From assembly GCA_937930675.1 (NCBI GenBank), contig CALHCC010000015.1:1-45321 (forward strand): a DNA stretch of 45,321 bases. Reading direction: 5' to 3'. Numbering within the stretch: the stretch's first letter is position 1; every line of letters starts with the position of its first letter. Source of the DNA: an uncultured Flavobacteriaceae bacterium (lineage in GTDB: Bacteria > Bacteroidota > Bacteroidia > Flavobacteriales > Flavobacteriaceae). The notes under the pieces are model-generated. The model saw nothing but the letters and a program-made list of their open reading frames with translations. It was not told the origin of the DNA and did not search any database. This document shows positions 8,927 through 17,044 of the stretch, one piece after another. Made by a program: the position numbers and the translations under genes.

Positions 8927-9820
8927 ATGGCAAAAGCAACTAGAAAACAAGCTTTAGGAAGAGGTCTTTCTGCATTATTGAAAGAGAATGATACGAGTAT
9001 TACTTCTGCTCACGATGAAAAAGCTACAGAAATTATTGGTAGTATTATAGATTTAGAACTTGCTAGTATCGAAGTAAATCCGTACCAGCCGAGAACCTAT
9101 TTTGATGAAGAAGCACTCAACGAATTAGGAGAATCTATAAAAATATTAGGGGTTATTCAACCTATTACCGTTAGAAAACTAGAAAACAACAAATTTCAGT
9201 TAGTCTCCGGAGAAAGAAGGTTTAGAGCCTCTAAATTAATAGGCAACACAACAATCCCTGCTTACATACGTTTAGCTAACGACCAAGAAATGCTAGAAAT
9301 GGCCTTGGTTGAAAACATACAACGTAAAAATTTAGACCCTATAGAAGTTGCCTTATCTTACCAACGATTGATTGACGAAATTAATTTAACTCAAGAAGAA
9401 CTTGGAGGACGTGTAGGTAAAAAACGTTCTACCGTTACCAATTACTTACGTTTGTTAAAATTAGACCCTATCATTCAAACAGGAATGAGAGATGGTTTTG
9501 TTAGTATGGGGCATGGTAGAGCTATTATTAATTTAGAAAGCACACAAAAACAGCTAGATGTTTACGAGAAAATTCTAAAAGAGGGCTTGTCTGTTAGACA
9601 AACAGAAGCTTTGGTTTCTCAATTAAAACAACATAAAATAGCGGTTCCTAAACAAGAAACACCTGAGTTTGTTTTAAAAAACGAACAAGCTTTTAATCGA
9701 TTTTTTGGGCAAAAAGTAGCTATTTCTGCCAATCATAAAGGAAAAGGAAAAATTTCTATTTCTTTTAACTCAGAAAAAGAATTTCATCAAATTAAACAAA
9801 TTCTTAATTTAGGTGAATAA
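8927..9820 (+). CDS. parB: chromosome-partition protein ParB (Spo0J)
   Basis: A 297-residue centromere-binding CTPase. The N-terminal Lys/Arg-rich segment RKQALGRGLSALL (the ParA-contact type) is followed by NPYQPRTYFDEEALNELGES (51-70), the CTP/C-box GERRFRA (95-101), ENIQRKNL (129-136), and the helix-turn-helix LTQEELGGRVGKKRSTV at about 154-170. A C-terminal dimerisation segment ends the protein. It is the second gene of the parAB operon. I looked for a parS palindrome of the TGTTTCACGTGAAACA type nearby and did not find one in this window. Confidence 0.93.
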   Translation: MAKATRKQALGRGLSALLKENDTSITSAHDEKATEIIGSIIDLELASIEVNPYQPRTYFDEEALNELGESIKILGVIQPITVRKLENNKFQLVSGERRFRASKLIGNTTIPAYIRLANDQEMLEMALVENIQRKNLDPIEVALSYQRLIDEINLTQEELGGRVGKKRSTVTNYLRLLKLDPIIQTGMRDGFVSMGHGRAIINLESTQKQLDVYEKILKEGLSVRQTEALVSQLKQHKIAVPKQETPEFVLKNEQAFNRFFGQKVAISANHKGKGKISISFNSEKEFHQIKQILNLGE

Positions 9821-10382
9821 ACAACTTATTATTAGCTTTTTAGTACTATTTTTTAGTATTCAATCATCTTTTTCTCAAACAGATGACAAAGGTTCGTTAT
9901 CTGTAGATAGCAAAACATTTTTAGAGGGTTCAGAAGAATTTAATCCTTTATCCCCTTCTAGAGCTGCATTTTTATCTGCAATACTCCCTGGATTAGGTCA
10001 AGCTTATAATAAAAGATATTGGAAAATCCCTATTGTGTACGGAGCACTTGCTACCAGTTTGTACTTTTATACCACCAATAACAACACCTTAAAAGATGTT
10101 CGAAGGACTTTTAGATTAAGAGCTGCTGGAGAACCTACGACTGATTTTGAATTATTCTCAGATCAAAGTTTAGAAAACGCACAAAACACACTAAAAAGAA
10201 ACAGAGACACTTCCCTGCTTATATTTATTGGCTTGTATGCCTTACAAGTACTAGAAGCAAGTATAGATGCACACTTGTTACAATTTAATGTTTCAGATAA
10301 AATAACATTCAACCCAAGACTATTACAACGTCAGAATAGTGAACAAAGATACGTTGGCTTGTCTTTAAACCTTAATTTTTAA
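9813..10382 (+). CDS. DUF5683 family membrane/exported protein
   Basis: A 189-residue protein of unknown function found after parB in many Bacteroidota. It uses a GTG start overlapping the last 8 bp of parB. No in-frame ATG follows, and the GTG start is supported by a good signal peptide (NKQLIISFLVLFFSIQSSFSQ). The family core is PSRAAFLSAILPGLGQAYNK (about 48-67), with a Gly-rich hydrophobic segment and YWKIPIVYGALA just after, then a second hydrophobic segment TSLLIFIGLYALQVLEASID at about 133-152. It ends with a strand and Phe. Likely envelope-located. Confidence 0.82.
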   Translation: MNKQLIISFLVLFFSIQSSFSQTDDKGSLSVDSKTFLEGSEEFNPLSPSRAAFLSAILPGLGQAYNKRYWKIPIVYGALATSLYFYTTNNNTLKDVRRTFRLRAAGEPTTDFELFSDQSLENAQNTLKRNRDTSLLIFIGLYALQVLEASIDAHLLQFNVSDKITFNPRLLQRQNSEQRYVGLSLNLNF

Positions 10383-10384
10383 AA

Positions 10385-11086
10385 ATGAAAATAGCTTTAT
10401 TAGGATACGGAAAAATGGGACAGACTATTGAAAAAATAGCTGTAAATAGAGGTCATGAAATTGTAGTAATTGTAGACGAAAACACTAAAAAATACGATAT
10501 TACGTTAGCAGATGTTGCCATTGATTTTAGTATTCCTGCTGTTGCAGTAGCTAATATTTCTAACTGTTTTAACAACGGAGTTCCTGTCGTTTCAGGAACC
10601 ACAGGTTGGTTAGCAGAATACGATAATATGGTAAATTTGTGTAATGAAAAACAAGGAGGGTTTATTTACGCTTCTAATTACAGTTTAGGGGTAAATATCT
10701 TTTTTGAATTGAATCAGCATTTAGCTAAAATGATGAAGAATTTAACGCAATACAACGTAACCATGGAAGAAATTCATCACAAACAAAAGTTAGATGAACC
10801 TAGTGGTACCGCTATTACCTTAGCAGAAGGTGTTATTGAGCATACCAAATACAAAGGATGGGACGTAGACAAAGCAACCAAAGAATTAAACATACCTATT
10901 AGTGCTGTTAGAAGCCCAGAAGTACCTGGTACACATACCGTAGATTACACTTCTGAAGTAGACAGTATCGAAATTAAACACACAGCACACAACCGCCAAG
11001 GTTTTGCATTGGGTGCTGTAATTGCTGCTGAATGGTTGGCTGGAAAAAAAGGAGTATTCTCTATGAGAGACGTTTTAGGCTTATAA
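10385..11086 (+). CDS. dapB: 4-hydroxy-tetrahydrodipicolinate reductase
   Basis: NAD(P)H-dependent reductase of the diaminopimelate/lysine pathway, supplying lysine and peptidoglycan precursors. The dinucleotide-binding motif GYGKMGQ is at 7-13. GTTGW is at 71-75. The catalytic region EEIHHKQKLDEPSGTA holds His131-His132, Lys135 and the K-x-D-x-P-S-G-T-A substrate loop. The C-terminal HTAHNRQGFALGAVIAAEWL is also typical. At 233 residues it is slightly shorter than the E. coli form (273), as is usual for Bacteroidota. It starts 2 bp after the DUF5683 stop and is followed after 13 bp by lepB. Confidence 0.95.
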   Translation: MKIALLGYGKMGQTIEKIAVNRGHEIVVIVDENTKKYDITLADVAIDFSIPAVAVANISNCFNNGVPVVSGTTGWLAEYDNMVNLCNEKQGGFIYASNYSLGVNIFFELNQHLAKMMKNLTQYNVTMEEIHHKQKLDEPSGTAITLAEGVIEHTKYKGWDVDKATKELNIPISAVRSPEVPGTHTVDYTSEVDSIEIKHTAHNRQGFALGAVIAAEWLAGKKGVFSMRDVLGL

Positions 11087-11099
11087 TACAACAAATACA

Positions 11100-12659
11100 A
11101 TGAACTGGATTTTATTTATTTTAATCATACAAGTACTCCATTTTGCAGCTACTTGGAAACTTTATCAAAAAGCAGGAAAACAAGCATGGCAGGCAGCCGT
11201 TCCTATTTACAATGCTATCGTTTTAATGGACATCATCAAACGTCCTAAGTGGTGGGTACTTGTTCTTTTTATTCCTGTAATTAATCTTTTATTATTTCCA
11301 GTAATATGGGTAGAAATTGCTCGTAGTTTTAGAAAGTTTGATACCAAAGATACTTGGTTAGCTATACTTTCTTTAGGTTTTTACAACTTTTATTTAAACT
11401 ATGTAATTATAGATGAACTAAAGTACAACGAAAATAGAAGTATTAAACCACCTAGTAAAACAGGAGAATGGATTAGCTCTATTACCTTTGCAGTAGCAGC
11501 AGCTACCTTTGTCCATACCTACGTAATGCAACCGTTTACCATACCTACTTCTTCTTTAGAAAAATCCTTATTAATTGGTGACTTTTTATTTGTAAGTAAG
11601 TTTCATTACGGTGCTAAAACACCTATAAGTCCTATTGCACTGCCTATGGTCCACGATTCTATTCCAGGAACAGGACTTAGATCGTATCTAAAAGGAATTG
11701 AACTACCTTATTTTAGATTGCCAGGAATACAAAAAGTAAAACGTAACGAAATTGTAGTATTTAACTGGCCTTCGGATTCTTTGGCTCTAATGTGGGGAGA
11801 TACTTCTGATAAATTTACCTACAAACCCATCGATAAAAAAACCAATTATGTAAAACGTTGTGTAGGTATTGCCGGGGACAGTTTAGAAATTAAAAACGGG
11901 TATGTATACATTAATGGTAAACAAACCATTTTGCCAGACAGAGCCAAAACACAGTTTCATTATTATGTAGAAACCCGTCAACCTTTTACTCCGGATGAAA
12001 TTATTCATGGTTACGGAGTAAATCCAGATGAAGCTTCTTTTTTAGGTAAAGTGAACGAAAATTATAAGTATGTTATCAATCTTGATAAAGAACATGCTTT
12101 ATTGATGAAAAAAGATGCGAAAGTCATTTCCATCAAAAGAAATATTGATGCCAAAGGAAGCTTTGATCCTGAAATTTTCCCTCACGACCCACAATACGCT
12201 TGGAGTCAAGATAATTTTGGACCTATTTACATTCCTGCCAAAGGAGATGTGTTAGAATTAAACAAAGAAACCTTGCCTTTTTACAAAAGAATTGTATCGG
12301 AATACGAAAAAAACAATCTTGAAATTAAAAGCAATGGAGACATTTTCATTAACAATGTAAAAACCAATACATATACGGTAAAACAAAATTATTACTGGAT
12401 GATGGGAGACAACAGGCAACGTTCTCTAGATGCTCGTTACTGGGGGTATACTCCTTTTGACCATGTAGTAGGAAAACCCGTATTTATATGGATGAGTTTA
12501 GACCAAAACGAAACCGCCATTAACAAAAAAATTAGATGGAATAGGCTGTTTACCACCGTACACGGAAGCGGTAAACCTAAATCTTATTTTATATATTTCT
12601 TAGTATTGGTTGGATTGTATTACTTAGGTAAAGAAATTATAAAACGTAGAAAAAAATAA
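11100..12659 (+). CDS. lepB: signal peptidase I, large Bacteroidota form
   Basis: Inner-membrane Ser/Lys-dyad peptidase that removes signal peptides. At 519 residues it is much longer than E. coli LepB (324). Residues 1-110 form a multi-helix membrane domain (WILFILIIQVLHFAATW, WWVLVLFIPVINLLLFPVIW, and others), followed by a single helix near 127-145. The catalytic Ser is S152 in QPFTIPTSSLEKSLLIGD, with Leu in place of the usual Met. The general-base Lys is K252 in NYVKRCVGIAGD. Box E is MMGDNRQRSLDARYWG. A ~130-residue insertion separates K252 from box E. A last hydrophobic segment, YFIYFLVLVGLYYL, sits before the basic C-terminus. wbqC starts 2 bp downstream. Confidence 0.93.
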   Translation: MNWILFILIIQVLHFAATWKLYQKAGKQAWQAAVPIYNAIVLMDIIKRPKWWVLVLFIPVINLLLFPVIWVEIARSFRKFDTKDTWLAILSLGFYNFYLNYVIIDELKYNENRSIKPPSKTGEWISSITFAVAAATFVHTYVMQPFTIPTSSLEKSLLIGDFLFVSKFHYGAKTPISPIALPMVHDSIPGTGLRSYLKGIELPYFRLPGIQKVKRNEIVVFNWPSDSLALMWGDTSDKFTYKPIDKKTNYVKRCVGIAGDSLEIKNGYVYINGKQTILPDRAKTQFHYYVETRQPFTPDEIIHGYGVNPDEASFLGKVNENYKYVINLDKEHALLMKKDAKVISIKRNIDAKGSFDPEIFPHDPQYAWSQDNFGPIYIPAKGDVLELNKETLPFYKRIVSEYEKNNLEIKSNGDIFINNVKTNTYTVKQNYYWMMGDNRQRSLDARYWGYTPFDHVVGKPVFIWMSLDQNETAINKKIRWNRLFTTVHGSGKPKSYFIYFLVLVGLYYLGKEIIKRRKK

Positions 12660-12661
12660 AT

Positions 12662-13285
12662 ATGTTTACAAACATATTGATACAACCTGCATATTTTGCT
12701 TCTATAGCTCAATATGCAGCTATCTTAAAATCTGACACAACACTGTTTGAAGTTCATGACCATTTTGTAAAACAAACCTATAGAACTCGTTGTTATATTT
12801 ATGCTGCCAACGGAAAATTACTATTAAACGTTCCTGTGAACAAATCCAAAGGACAAAAAATAACCACACCACAAGTAGAACTAAATTATAGCGAAGATTG
12901 GCAAACCTTACATTTTAAATCTTTACAATCTGCATATCAAAATTCCCCTTTTTTTGAATATTATCAGGATGATTTGGCTGTTATATTCAACACCAAATAT
13001 CAATATTTGGGAGAATTACACTCGGCTTGCCATCATTTTGTAATGGACGCTTTGCAAGAAAATAGTAAGAGTTCTTACACCAAAGAATATACAATAGACA
13101 CACAAAATGTAACCGATTTAAGAACGTTTATCAATGCTAAAAAACAAGTAGTTATTGATACACCTGATTATATCCAAATGTTTGACGATCAACATGGGTT
13201 TCTTCCCAATTTAAGCGTTCTTGATCTTATTTTCATGGAAGGTCCTAGTAGTGCTATTTACCTAAATAAAATTAGATTTTTATAA
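12662..13285 (+). CDS. WbqC-family protein
   Basis: A 207-residue WbqC-like protein, recognised from the opening ILIQPAYFASIAQYAAIL (family Q-P-x-Y-x-P region), HFVKQTYRTRCYIYAANGK, LLLNVPVNKSKG and FFEYYQDDL. Members occur in O-antigen loci, and this form is regularly found next to lepB in Flavobacteriaceae. The biochemical role is not established. No signal peptide is seen. It is in one run with lepB (2 bp) and the next membrane-protein gene (3 bp). Confidence 0.82.
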   Translation: MFTNILIQPAYFASIAQYAAILKSDTTLFEVHDHFVKQTYRTRCYIYAANGKLLLNVPVNKSKGQKITTPQVELNYSEDWQTLHFKSLQSAYQNSPFFEYYQDDLAVIFNTKYQYLGELHSACHHFVMDALQENSKSSYTKEYTIDTQNVTDLRTFINAKKQVVIDTPDYIQMFDDQHGFLPNLSVLDLIFMEGPSSAIYLNKIRFL

Positions 13286-13288
13286 ACA

Positions 13289-13597
13289 ATGCTTCGTTTT
13301 TTCATTCATTACGGACTTCATTTTATTGTTCCTGTAATTATCGTTTATTTTTACCGCTCTAAACATTGGAAAAAAAACGGGCTATTGGTTCTTAGTACAA
13401 TGCTTATAGATATAGATCATTTGTTTGCAAGTCCTATATACGATGCTAATAGATGCAGTGTTCATTTTCATTTTTTGCATAGTTTTCCTGTAATTTATCT
13501 TTACTTTGTATTACTAATACCTAATAAAACTCGAGTTTTTGCTTTTGGACTTTTATTTCATATATTAACAGATATTATTGATTGTTTTTTGAAATAG
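13289..13597 (+). CDS. DUF6122 family small membrane protein
   Basis: A 102-residue integral membrane protein with about three hydrophobic segments (FIHYGLHFIVPVIIVYFY, LLVLSTMLIDIDHLFASP, FPVIYLYFVLLI) and many His/Asp residues near them: IDIDHLF, CSVHFHFLHSFP and LFHILTDIIDC. The spacing resembles small membrane proteins of the YdjM/metal-dependent hydrolase type, so metal binding is possible but unproven. It is the last gene of the parA-to-DUF6122 run. Confidence 0.72.
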   Translation: MLRFFIHYGLHFIVPVIIVYFYRSKHWKKNGLLVLSTMLIDIDHLFASPIYDANRCSVHFHFLHSFPVIYLYFVLLIPNKTRVFAFGLLFHILTDIIDCFLK

Positions 13598-13644
13598 TTT
13601 ACGTATTTTAGGCGACAAATGTTAATAACAAACTTAAAAAGTAA

Positions 13645-14223
13645 ATGGAAGTATTAATTAACTTTATAAAAGACATTCATCCGCTTTCTAACGAAGACTT
13701 TCAGAGACTACTTAGTATTTCTGAAATTGTTTCTTATAGAGCTGGAGAACATTTATGTGAAATTGGTAAAGTAAATGATAAAGTTTTCTTTATTTTAAAA
13801 GGAGTTACAAGAACATATATGAAGGAATCTTCAAATGCTATAGAAATCAATAAATCTATTGCTTGTAGTGGTAACTTGGCCACATCACTTAAATCTTCTA
13901 TTAACAATAAACCTGCTAAAATAGCTTGCCAAGCTTTAACAGACAGCGTTATTGTATGTACCAAACAAGAAGATTTGATTAAATTACGAGAAGAAAGTAA
14001 AGAATTTAATCAATTTATGTTTAAAGCATTAGAAATGGAATACACAAAGTTAGAAGAAGCTCTAATAGATTTACTTTCTAAAGATGCGACAGAAAGATAT
14101 CTTATTTTAAGAGATAAAATAAAAGATATCGATCAATTAATACCGCAATATCACATTGCATCGCATTTAGGGATTACACCTATACAGTTAAGTAGAATTA
14201 GAAAAAAACTACTAAAAATTTAA
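13645..14223 (+). CDS. Crp/Fnr-family transcriptional regulator
   Basis: A 192-residue cyclic-nucleotide-binding-like regulator. The N-terminal beta-roll starts around LSNEDFQRLLSISEIVSYRAGEHL and includes the G-K-V-N-D-K-V-F-F-I-L-K-G turn. The long dimer helix is followed by a C-terminal helix-turn-helix at about 169-192 (HIASHLGITPIQLSRIRKKL). No Fe-S cysteine pattern and no clear cAMP-binding R-S/T pair are present, so the effector is unknown. Transcribed alone, ending at a strong hairpin shared with the convergent gene. Confidence 0.88.
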   Translation: MEVLINFIKDIHPLSNEDFQRLLSISEIVSYRAGEHLCEIGKVNDKVFFILKGVTRTYMKESSNAIEINKSIACSGNLATSLKSSINNKPAKIACQALTDSVIVCTKQEDLIKLREESKEFNQFMFKALEMEYTKLEEALIDLLSKDATERYLILRDKIKDIDQLIPQYHIASHLGITPIQLSRIRKKLLKI

Positions 14224-14232
14224 AATGTTTAG

Positions 14233-14270
14233 TTAAAAAGGAATTAATTATAAAATTAATTCCTTTTTAA
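14233..14270. terminator. bidirectional intrinsic terminator
   Basis: A perfect 17-bp inverted repeat (14233-14249 against 14254-14270) with a 4-nt loop and A/T tracts on both sides lies between the convergent crp-like and cvfB-like genes, so it can serve both strands. Confidence 0.9.
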
Positions 14271-14274
14271 CTGT

Positions 14275-14712
14275 TTATACTTGTGGTTCTGTGTAATCTA
14301 TCAAACGTATTCCGTTTTCTTCTAGGGAAATTACCTTGTTTTTATACAAACCTCCTATGGCGTTTTTAAAAGCCTTTTTACTCATTCCTAATTCAAACTT
14401 TATGGTATCGGGCTCCGCTTTATCTGTCAAGGGTAAAAAACCATTATGAGCTTTTAACGATGTTAAAATTTGAACTTGAAACTTAGTAATGCTATTTCTA
14501 AACCCAATAGGTTGTAAAGAAATATCTAATCTTCCATCTTCTCTTATTTTTTTTACAAACGCTTTTAAACGCTGTCCTTCTTCTAATCGTTGATAAACTT
14601 CATTTTTATACAACAAACCTTCACAACATTCGTCTACCAATACCGTAATTCCTACTTTGGAGAAACTACCAATAATAATATCAACTTGTTGACCTTCTTT
14701 AAAATCTTCCAT
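14275..14712 (-). CDS. short CvfB-like S1/winged-helix protein
   Basis: A 145-residue protein with an S1-like domain (about residues 8-67: GQQVDIIIGSFSKVGITVL ... FVKKIREDGRLDISLQP). A winged-helix-like C-terminus follows (LPLTDKAEPDTIKFELGMSKKAFKNAIGGLYK), as found at the end of CvfB RNA-binding proteins. Full CvfB proteins are about 280 residues with two or three S1 modules; only one is present here. The frame is intact, so this is a short form rather than an obvious fragment. It starts 3 bp after menD and is probably cotranscribed with it. Nucleic-acid binding is likely; the target is unknown. Confidence 0.72.
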   Translation of the reverse strand: MEDFKEGQQVDIIIGSFSKVGITVLVDECCEGLLYKNEVYQRLEEGQRLKAFVKKIREDGRLDISLQPIGFRNSITKFQVQILTSLKAHNGFLPLTDKAEPDTIKFELGMSKKAFKNAIGGLYKNKVISLEENGIRLIDYTEPQV

Positions 14713-14715
14713 ATT

Positions 14716-16416
14716 TTATTTTTTAAACGATTGAAAATACGTTTTTAAAACCTCATCGTTTTGTTCACTAGGTGTAAAAACCTCTATTATTTTGGGTTGA
14801 TGTGCTTCTTTATAGAACACTGGCAGTTCTTGTGTTAATTCTTTTAAACTAGCAACATTAATATAATCAAAACCATACATAGCACTTAAGTGTTGTGCAT
14901 TTAATCCGTGTGGCGTTTCAAAAAAAGAAAGGGCTTCTGTTTTTTTAGGACCTGGTAAAATTTTAAAAATTCCACCTCCATTGTTATTAATAATGATAAT
15001 TCTAAAGTTTTTAGGAATATAAGCATTCCACAAAGCATTACTGTCATAAAAAAAACTAACATCGCCTGTAATTAACGTAACTTGTTTTTCACTTTTTATG
15101 GCATGACCTATTGCTGTAGAAGTGCTTCCATCAATACCACTAGTACCTCTATTGCAATAAACTTGTATCGTATCATCAATATCAAACATTTGAGCATAGC
15201 GTACCGTAGCACTATTTGCTAATTGTAATATTGAATTTTTAGGTAAAAAGGTATTTAATACTTCAAAGACTTTAAGGTCTGAATACGATGCAGCGTTTAA
15301 AAACATTGTATGTTGTTTTTTTGCTTTTTCCTTAATAGCTAAAATTTCTGCTTGATAGGTGTTTTCTACTTTTTTTGTCAACCAAAAAAACTGACTAAAA
15401 AAGAGTTGCGCACTTATTTTAAAGTGTTTTGTTAAACAAAAAAAGGTATCGTAACCAAAAGACGGATGTACTGCCCAATGTTGTTTAGGTGGATTTGCTC
15501 TTAAAAATTGCTTAATCCTTTTAGAAACAACCAATCCTCCAATAGTAATTAACAGCTCTGGAGCAAATCTTTTTTTATCTTTTTCAGATAAATTTTCTAA
15601 AAACTGATCGATACTGTTAATAACACCTGTATGATGTATATTAGATGTAGTCTCTGTAAATACAACTACAGAAGGATCTTTTAATAAATGATTTATTTGT
15701 GTTTGCAAAAGTTCACAGGGAGCATGTACCCCAATCAACACCCATTTTTTTTGAGCGACATTCCACTCATTTGCATAAGATTCTAAGAGTGCTACAGGCA
15801 AAGGCTCTTCTACATAAACCTCTGTTCCCAACAACAAATGTTTTTCTGGTATTGTTTCTTTTGGATACTCCAACATGGTATCTGTTAGCTCATACAAAGG
15901 CTCATCAAAAGGTACATTAATATGTACAGGCCCTTTTTGTTGATTTGCAATACGAATGGCATTGTATACCAGCTCTTTATTATATACTTTATCTACTTCT
16001 GTAACCACAGCGTTTAAATTTGCCTCGTACAAAATATGATTCTTAAAAACTCCTTCTTGTCTGATGGTTTGTCCATCCCCTACATCAATTAAGTGTTTAG
16101 GTCTATCTGCAGAAATAATCAATAAAGGAATGTTGGCATAAAATGCTTCGGCAATAGCAGGATAATAATTTAACAATGCAGATCCTGAGGTGCAAACAAT
16201 CGCACTTGCTTTTTGTGCTTTTTGAGACATTCCCATAGCTACAAACGCAGCAGAACGCTCATCTACAACACTATATGTATGTATATTCGGTAGTTGATGA
16301 AACCCTATGGTTAAAGGTGCATTTCTAGATCCAGGAGATATTACAACATCCTGTACATGGTTTGCAACGCAAGCTGCAATTACCATCTGTGCCAATTCAT
16401 TTTTAGGGTGCTTCAT
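14716..16416 (-). CDS. menD: 2-succinyl-5-enolpyruvyl-6-hydroxy-3-cyclohexene-1-carboxylate synthase (MenD)
   Basis: TPP-dependent enzyme of menaquinone biosynthesis joining 2-oxoglutarate-derived succinic semialdehyde to isochorismate. Diagnostic are SPGSRNAPLTIGF, VVDERSAAFVAMG (the catalytic Glu), CTSGSALLNYYPAIAEAFY, and the TPP/Mg region at about 450-485 (GDVSFFYDSNALWN ... INNNGGGIF). Two ATGs are possible: 16431, which adds MEKKQ, or 16416 (MKHPKNELAQ). I prefer the second because family members begin a few residues before the x-P-x-x-x-L-A-Q helix. It is divergent from the Nudix gene across about 75 bp. Menaquinone made here would be the acceptor for Mqo, encoded later in the window. 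Confidence 0.92.
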   Translation of the reverse strand: MKHPKNELAQMVIAACVANHVQDVVISPGSRNAPLTIGFHQLPNIHTYSVVDERSAAFVAMGMSQKAQKASAIVCTSGSALLNYYPAIAEAFYANIPLLIISADRPKHLIDVGDGQTIRQEGVFKNHILYEANLNAVVTEVDKVYNKELVYNAIRIANQQKGPVHINVPFDEPLYELTDTMLEYPKETIPEKHLLLGTEVYVEEPLPVALLESYANEWNVAQKKWVLIGVHAPCELLQTQINHLLKDPSVVVFTETTSNIHHTGVINSIDQFLENLSEKDKKRFAPELLITIGGLVVSKRIKQFLRANPPKQHWAVHPSFGYDTFFCLTKHFKISAQLFFSQFFWLTKKVENTYQAEILAIKEKAKKQHTMFLNAASYSDLKVFEVLNTFLPKNSILQLANSATVRYAQMFDIDDTIQVYCNRGTSGIDGSTSTAIGHAIKSEKQVTLITGDVSFFYDSNALWNAYIPKNFRIIIINNNGGGIFKILPGPKKTEALSFFETPHGLNAQHLSAMYGFDYINVASLKELTQELPVFYKEAHQPKIIEVFTPSEQNDEVLKTYFQSFKK

Positions 16417-16492
16417 CTGTTTTTTCTCCATACATCAAGGCTGTAAAATTACAAATAAAAAGGTAGTATCTTTACCCTGTTTCTTTTTAATT

Positions 16493-17044
16493 ATGGACGA
16501 ACTTATAGATATTGTAACTCATAAAGGTGAACCTACAGGAAAAACTTGTTTAAAAAGTGCTGCCCATCGTCATGGAATTTTACATGCCAGTGTTCATGTT
16601 TGGTTTTATACTAAAAAAGGGCAAATATTAATTCAGAAAAGAAGTCCACAAAAAGACATTTTCCCTAATTTATGGGATGTTTCTGTAGCAGGGCATGTAG
16701 GGGCTTCTGAATTACCCAGTATTTGTGCCGTAAGAGAGATCAAAGAAGAAATAGGACATCAAATTGTAAAAAATCAATTGGAATACCTTGGAATTTGGGA
16801 AGAAAAACATACACACGCTAACGGTTTTATAGATTATGAAATTCATCATATTTATTTATCCGAAATAAATATTACTTTAGAAAAATTAACACCACAAAAA
16901 GAAGAAGTTAGCGATCTTGCTTTTGTATCCCTGTCCGATTTTAAAACACAATGTCAAAACCCTCATGTATTTGTTCCGCATGATATAGGGTACTATACCT
17001 ATATCCAACAACAAATAACAGAACGTATTACTTATGAAAAATAG
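16493..17044 (+). CDS. Nudix hydrolase, YfcD/IDI-like
   Basis: A 183-residue Nudix-fold protein. The Nudix box is complete: G67-x5-E73-x7-R81-E82-x2-E85-E86-x-G88 (AGHVGASELPSICAVREIKEEIG region). The N-terminus (DELIDIVTHKGEPTGKT ... HRHGILHASVHVWFY) resembles the YfcD/isopentenyl-diphosphate-isomerase-like subgroup, whose substrates are mostly unknown. The open frame extends upstream to 16307, but that part lies antisense inside menD, so ATG 16493 is used. The last 11 bp overlap the next gene, implying coupled expression. Confidence 0.85.
   Translation: MDELIDIVTHKGEPTGKTCLKSAAHRHGILHASVHVWFYTKKGQILIQKRSPQKDIFPNLWDVSVAGHVGASELPSICAVREIKEEIGHQIVKNQLEYLGIWEEKHTHANGFIDYEIHHIYLSEINITLEKLTPQKEEVSDLAFVSLSDFKTQCQNPHVFVPHDIGYYTYIQQQITERITYEK

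Noticed and set aside
16307-16492. Upstream extension of the Nudix frame
   Set aside because: It runs antisense inside menD; the Nudix family start is at 16493.
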